A DNA stretch of 50,642 nt from Multifurca ochricompacta (Eukaryota > Basidiomycota > Agaricomycetes > Russulales > Russulaceae), in the NCBI GenBank assembly GCA_022496185.1, contig WTXG01000256.1, positions 1-50,642 of the forward strand. Reading direction: 5' to 3'. The position numbers and the translations under genes were made by a program. The notes beneath the pieces were generated by a model. That model worked only from the letters and a program-made list of their open reading frames with translations, was not told the DNA's origin and searched no databases. Each line of letters starts with the position of its first letter. Positions within the stretch are counted from its first letter, which is position 1. Positions 46,701 through 50,642 of the stretch are shown piece after piece.

Positions 46701-48056
46701 GCTTGTAGCAAAAGGGTTCACCCAAATAGAGGGGGTGGACTTTGACGAAACTTTCTCCCCAGTCGCCAGATTTGAGTCTCTTAGACTATTGTTAGTGTTG
46801 GCTGCACTTGAGGATTGGGAAATCCACCAAATGGATGTCAAATCAGCATTCCTACATGGCAATCTGGATGAGGAGATTTATATGGAGCAACCTGTTGGTT
46901 TTGTTGTTGCTGGACAAGAGTCCAAAGTTTGTAGGCTACAGAAGGCTCTGTATGGCCTCAAACAAGCTTCCCAAGCATGGAACTTGCAATTCCATGCAGT
47001 TCTCAATGAACTGAGCTTTACTCGGACATACTCTGATGCAGGAGTATATGTGTATCATCACCAAGAGGGGATGGTTCACTTTTTGTCATTTTATATGTTG
47101 ATGACATCACTATACTTGGGTCCTCCACTAAGAAGATTCAATGGCTGAAGGACTCTCTATCTAGCTGATATGAGATGACCAATCTTGGTGAAATCCAGTC
47201 TTACCTTGGAGTTAACATCACCAGGGATCGTCCTAACAAGACGCTGGATATTGACCAGACAGCCTATGTATCCTCTATAGTTGAGAGGTTTGGAATGGGG
47301 GATTCCAACCCAGTATATACTCCTCTACCCTCTGGCATGGATGTTCATTTGGTCAAGTTTGAAGACCAGGCATCTACCTCTGATATTAAGAGGTATCAGC
47401 AGTTAATGGGGTCTCTGCTTTGGGTGCAGATTAGAAGCAGACCTGACATTAGTTTTGCTGTTGTGTGCCTTAGCCAATTTGCTTCCAACCCTTCCCAGCA
47501 GCACATGTGACTAGCAAAGTATGTCTTAGCTTATCTAAATGCTACAAAAGACTACAAGTTGCACTATTCTGGAGGGAATGGTGAAGTTGGCCTTCATGGC
47601 TATGTGGATTCCTCATGGGGAGATCAAGAGGACCGCCACTCCACCTCAGGCTATGTCTTTTTCCTTGCCAATGGAGCCATTAGCTGGTGTTCCAGGAAGC
47701 AGAAGACAGTAGCACAGTCCACCACTGAAGCCGAGTATATGAGCCTTGCTGAGGCTTCAAATCAGGCAGTGTGGTATAGGACCTTTATGCAGGAGTTGGG
47801 ATATGAAGTTAGTTCACCCATACAACTGCATTGTGACAACAAGGGTGCAGTAGATCTTGAATTAAACCCTGTCACAGGAAGGTGATCAAAGCACATACCA
47901 ATAAAGTACCATGCCATTAGGGAGTATGTAGAATCACACCAGATTGACTTGGTGCAAACTCCCACTGGAGAGATGCTGGCAGATGGCCTTACAAAGTCTC
48001 TGCCCAGAGCATCTTTTGATCTCATGGTAACTGGTTTTGGACTAGTGCTGGAATGA
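43737..48056 (+). pseudogene. Outer Copia gag-pol polyprotein, degraded
   Basis: Gag starts at 43737 (MLSSIIFPPSSKMERLDGSN), with a one-base loss in an A run near 43915. The zinc knuckle CFYCQKPGHKSNAC is near 44490-44530. Protease has MLDSGATAHF at 44723. The pre-integrase region LEIWHQRMGHMS...CYGCEMGK follows. Integrase shows HSDLVGPL, HTDCGGEY and SPQQNRRAERFN (45290-45610). Reverse transcriptase runs from KSKWVFKLKADG to YVDD near 47095, with a one-base shift just before it. RNase H has HGYVDSSWGD and STTEAEYMS (47600-47750). It ends at 48056. Six in-frame stops, all TGA at arginine-like positions, lie at 44318, 44669, near 46343, 47166, 47508 and 47883. A frame change occurs near 46240. 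Confidence 0.92.
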
Positions 48057-48271
48057 AGGAGCTGGAATCTGGAGACTTTGTACACCATTTTCACTCTCCC
48101 ACCATGCAACATGAGCACGTTCTTGACCTCGAGAGTGATGCAAGTGGTGTGAGTTTGCATAAGTGAATCTACAACTCACATGCAAAACTCACAACCCGCA
48201 CTTGAGAGTTAGAGAAGTTGGATCTCTGGCTGGTGACATGTTCGTTCAATTATGAACAGCAGTGTGCTCAT
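48057..48271 (+). other. 3' non-coding part of the outer Copia
   Basis: The sequence from the pol stop to the hAT insertion; it resumes at 49416 and ends with the purine tract. No ORF. Confidence 0.6.
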
Positions 48272-48279
48272 TCAATTCA

Positions 48280-49407
48280 TAGTGTTTAAAAGTCCGGTCC
48301 ATTGGACCGAAAAAAGACTGCAAACTGGACCAGACCAGACTGATGGCAACCGGACCACCAGTTGCAGTTGCCCCAATTTTTCACACATGCAGTCTGCAGT
48401 CCATCAACAATGATAGACTGCCTAAAAACCGGACTAGACCGGTCTTTTTGGTGCCTTAAAGATAAGATAAGATAGAGCATTCTAATATAGATAACTACCA
48501 TTGAAAACTGCACAGAATGCAGATAGTGATGGATGCATAAGGCTTAAGGCAATCAGAGACACTCAGAATTGTGCATAGAGCAAGTGTATTACTATTACTA
48601 CTATCCTACAAAGTTTCAGATCAGATCTTGCATCTGATCTGAAGTGAGACAAGAATCAGTTACAGTGACTCAAAAATGTGATTCAATGTTTGGCACTCTC
48701 TGGTTATTTGTAAATTAATAACAAAGCTAGGCCAAACAGAGCCACGTGTTTGGTGTAGGCCTGGCAGATGTACATAATAGCTTTATACCAAAAAGGAATG
48801 ATGTAATTATGAGTGGTATTCATGGAGATATAGGCAATTTAATCTGATGCATCATTGAATCACCTTTTTGAGTCACTGTAACTGATTCTTGTCTCACTTC
48901 AGATCAGATGCAAGATCTGATCTGAAACTTTGTAGGATAGTAGTAATAGTAATATACTTGCTCTATGCACAATTCTGAGTGTCTCTGATTGCCTTAAGCC
49001 TTATGCATCCATCACTATCTGCATTCTGTGCAGTGTTTAATGGTAGTTATCTATATTAGAATGCTCTGTCTTTATCTAATCTAATCTTTCCTTGTAATAA
49101 CCAGTCCATGATATATGACCAATATTCCTACAGTTTAGTTTATGTGGTTAACTTTAGCACATCTCTTGTCTTGAAAGTGTCTGGGAACTGACCTCTGACC
49201 AGTTTGGACTGGTTCAGACCAGTTCTGAACTGGTTGCATGAAAACTGGTTGCAACTGGTTGTTGGACCGAAACCGGACTGGTATGGACCAGTCCTAAGCG
49301 GTCCAGTCTGCAGTTGCAGTATATTTGAGTTACTGTAGACCAGTTGCCAGTCCAGTCCACATGAAATATATTGAAAAAACTGGACTGGACCGGACTTTTA
49401 AACACTA
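48280..49407. mobile_element. Non-autonomous hAT element with internal fold-back
   Basis: 1128 bp. Inverted ends TAGTGTTTAAAAGTCCGG...CCGGACTTTTAAACACTA and a perfect 8-bp duplication, tcaattca (48272-48279 and 49408-49415). Subterminal regions are packed with GGACCAG/CTGGTCC and GTTGCA motifs (48295-48440 and 49195-49390), probable transposase-binding sites. No transposase. Confidence 0.92.
48461..49085. repeat. Large inverted repeat inside the hAT element
   Basis: Arms of about 230 bp (48461-48688 and 48853-49085) are nearly identical in reverse complement around a 164-bp spacer. Shared landmarks are gagcattctaatatagata, tcagatcttgcatctgatct and cagttacagtgactc. It may be a fold-back element nested in the hAT element. 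Confidence 0.85.
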
Positions 49408-49439
49408 TCAATTCATTCCATCATTGATTGATGCCTTCA

Positions 49440-49450
49440 CCATGGAGGGA
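49440..49450 (+). other. Polypurine tract of the outer Copia
   Basis: ccatggaggga ends exactly at the 3' LTR start. This supports pairing of the 43737-48056 genes with the family B LTR rather than with the solo LTR at 43170. Confidence 0.65.
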
Positions 49451-49962
49451 TGTTGACACAGGACATGTCTGGAGATGCTTCAGGCATCTGAGGATTGCTT
49501 TAGCTGTAGATTAGATTAGATTAGGTTCTGGAGTTTCGGACTTTTTACGATATCTTTATTACATTTCTTTCTCACCTTACTCAGCTGATTAGTGATGCCT
49601 TTAGTAATGCGCAGTAAGCACGTGATATCTCTTTGGCCAATGGCCTTTATCCCTCTCTGTTTATTGTCTGGCACTTGTGGACTTATTCCCAGTGTGCACA
49701 GACCATTTCCCCTGGCCCCTATGGGTATATAAGGGTGTCTGTTTCATCTCTTACACTTCAGAGTTCTTCTACCTCTGAAGCGTAAGTTCCTTTTACTATA
49801 CTTCTCTTTTACCTTTGACTAACCGTCTTATGTAGACTACTTGTTTGTTTAGGTCAGTAGTATAGTTGTATAGAGTTCTTCTACCTCTGAAGCACTACTT
49901 GTTTGTTTAGCCTAACCGCTACTAACCACAGTCAGTATAACCAGCAGCATGATTGTTTGACA
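49451..49962 (+). repeat. 3' LTR of the outer Copia (family B)
   Basis: 512 bp, differing from 19171-19682 at about ten positions, nine of them CpG transitions. It is followed by the duplication attta. Confidence 0.94.
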
Positions 49963-49967
49963 ATTTA

Positions 49968-50642
49968 AATGTGACAAGACAGAAAGAATGTGTTGTGTGC
50001 AATGTCTCTGATTCAATGATCTGACACACTTTAGATTATCTTATCATAATCATAAGATCAGGAGCCCCAACAATCCTGTTGCTACTGGCCCATCTCAACA
50101 GCAGGTATGCTTCCATTTTTCAAGAAGTAACCATTATTAAAATTTAATCCAAAGAACAAGGACAATGCTCAATTTTCTGTTGACCACTGGGAAATGAGGG
50201 TGAGATCGCTGCATTAAGGAGGCCCCAAGATGCAATAAATAGATCCTCCATCCATGTGTAGTGATTGGCAGGGGTAACCCTGGGGTATCCTTGTTGGTAC
50301 CCATACCCATACCCATACCCGTAGTGACAGGTACGGGTCACCCATGAAATGCATGCAAGTTCTTTACTTGCATTGTGCATTTCAGATAACTGGCCCAGGC
50401 CTTCCCAGACCAAGAAGATACACAACACATTCATTTATGGCTGCTTAAGATCCCTCAATGACTCTTGTTTTATGCTCAGAAGATTAAGATAATTCATTAT
50501 TCCATTTTTATTTTATTATTCTGGTCTCAATTTTATACAAGCACAACTAAAATCCACCCCAATATACAGAGATGATTAGATAGGATGTTATAGAACATTG
50601 ATGAAAAGCCTGTCAGATAACCACACAGAATGCAAAAAAATT
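49968..50642. other. Right flank, no gene recognised
   Basis: The pre-insertion continuation of the sequence left of 19171. It holds a short acccat repeat (50297-50320) beside a GGTACGGGT stretch, like the subterminal arrays of the TAGGG hAT ends. A hairpin (GAAATGCA...TGCATTTC, about 50346-50384) follows. The frame at 50144-50434 has no recognisable motif. Confidence 0.45.

Larger units (their letters stand above)
19171..49962 (+). mobile_element. Outer Copia retrotransposon, opened by nested insertions to 30.8 kb
   Basis: The two 512-bp LTRs (19171-19682 and 49451-49962) differ at only about ten positions and are flanked by the same 5-bp duplication, attta (19166-19170 and 49963-49967). 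Once the insertions are removed, order is LTR, leader of about 1 kb, gag-pol (43737-48056), short 3' non-coding, purine tract ccatggaggga, LTR. Insertions: solo LTR A (20089), Gypsy-1 (20668-42250), solo LTR B (42347), solo LTR A (43170) and a hAT element (48280-49407). Confidence 0.93.

Noticed and set aside
20995..48056. TGA read as arginine (a changed genetic code)
   Set aside because: The hydrophobin gene ends in a normal TGA right after its conserved tail, and the TGA codons in the transposons come with frameshifts. CpG mutation explains them better.
43170..49962. Copia element bounded by the LTRs at 43170 and 49451
   Set aside because: These LTRs belong to different families, and the one at 43170 has its own perfect duplication (ctctt), so it is a solo LTR. 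The partner of 49451 is at 19171 with shared attta.
50297..50320. acccat repeat as telomeric or interstitial telomere sequence
   Set aside because: Fungal telomeres are usually TTAGGG. The unit is different, short, and fits hAT-type subterminal repeats.

Overview
The window reads as nuclear DNA of a mushroom-type basidiomycete. The basis is one complete class I hydrophobin gene with three exons and 52- and 58-bp introns carrying fungal branch-point motifs, and transposon families typical of Agaricomycetes: BED-finger hAT, SWIM-finger Mutator-like (MULE), Tc1/mariner, Copia and chromodomain Gypsy. The species cannot be named from this. I see no rRNA, tRNA or CRISPR. About nine tenths of the window is transposon sequence; the hydrophobin is the only host gene I call with confidence.

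Left part (1-10380). A solo LTR (13-512, TSD tccag) splits a minus-strand coding fragment that runs off the window. The hydrophobin gene (3167-4600) follows; a 971-bp non-autonomous hAT element sits inside its first intron with a perfect 8-bp duplication, and splicing it out restores all eight cysteines. Next is a decayed hAT gene (4640-4946 plus 9110-9440) split by a 4.2-kb MULE inserted in its TATA region, and a second copy (9485-10371) of the hAT element found in the hydrophobin intron.

Middle (10380-19165). hAT debris leads into a 7.3-kb hAT-like block (10937-18237). It holds a seven-copy ~160-bp tandem array, a broken multi-exon hAT transposase on the minus strand, and a possible unknown gene with one clean 65-bp intron.

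Right part (19171-49962). This is one Copia element stretched to 30.8 kb by nested insertions, each layer closed by its own target-site duplication. Copia (TSD attta) contains Gypsy-1 (20668-42250, ataca). Gypsy-1's 5' LTR contains a minus-strand Copia (20995-27498, ttctc), and that element's LTR contains a palindromic Tc1/mariner-type element (25648-27257, TA) with a further MITE at its exact centre. Gypsy-1's 3' ORF contains minus-strand Gypsy-2 (33509-40916, gtagt). Three solo LTRs and an 8-bp-TSD hAT element (48280-49407) also lie in the outer Copia.

Two patterns run through everything. The premature stops traced in the retrotransposons are all TGA where the family usually has arginine, as expected of CGA-to-TGA mutation. 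Differences between the two LTRs of each element are almost all CpG transitions (about 44 of 46 by eye). Both point to methylation- or RIP-like decay of repeats, while the hydrophobin gene keeps its CpGs. I found no convincing new multi-gene system; the most interesting items are the transposon-in-intron hydrophobin, the CpG-directed inactivation, the centre-inserted palindrome, and the extra 3' ORFs of both Gypsy elements.
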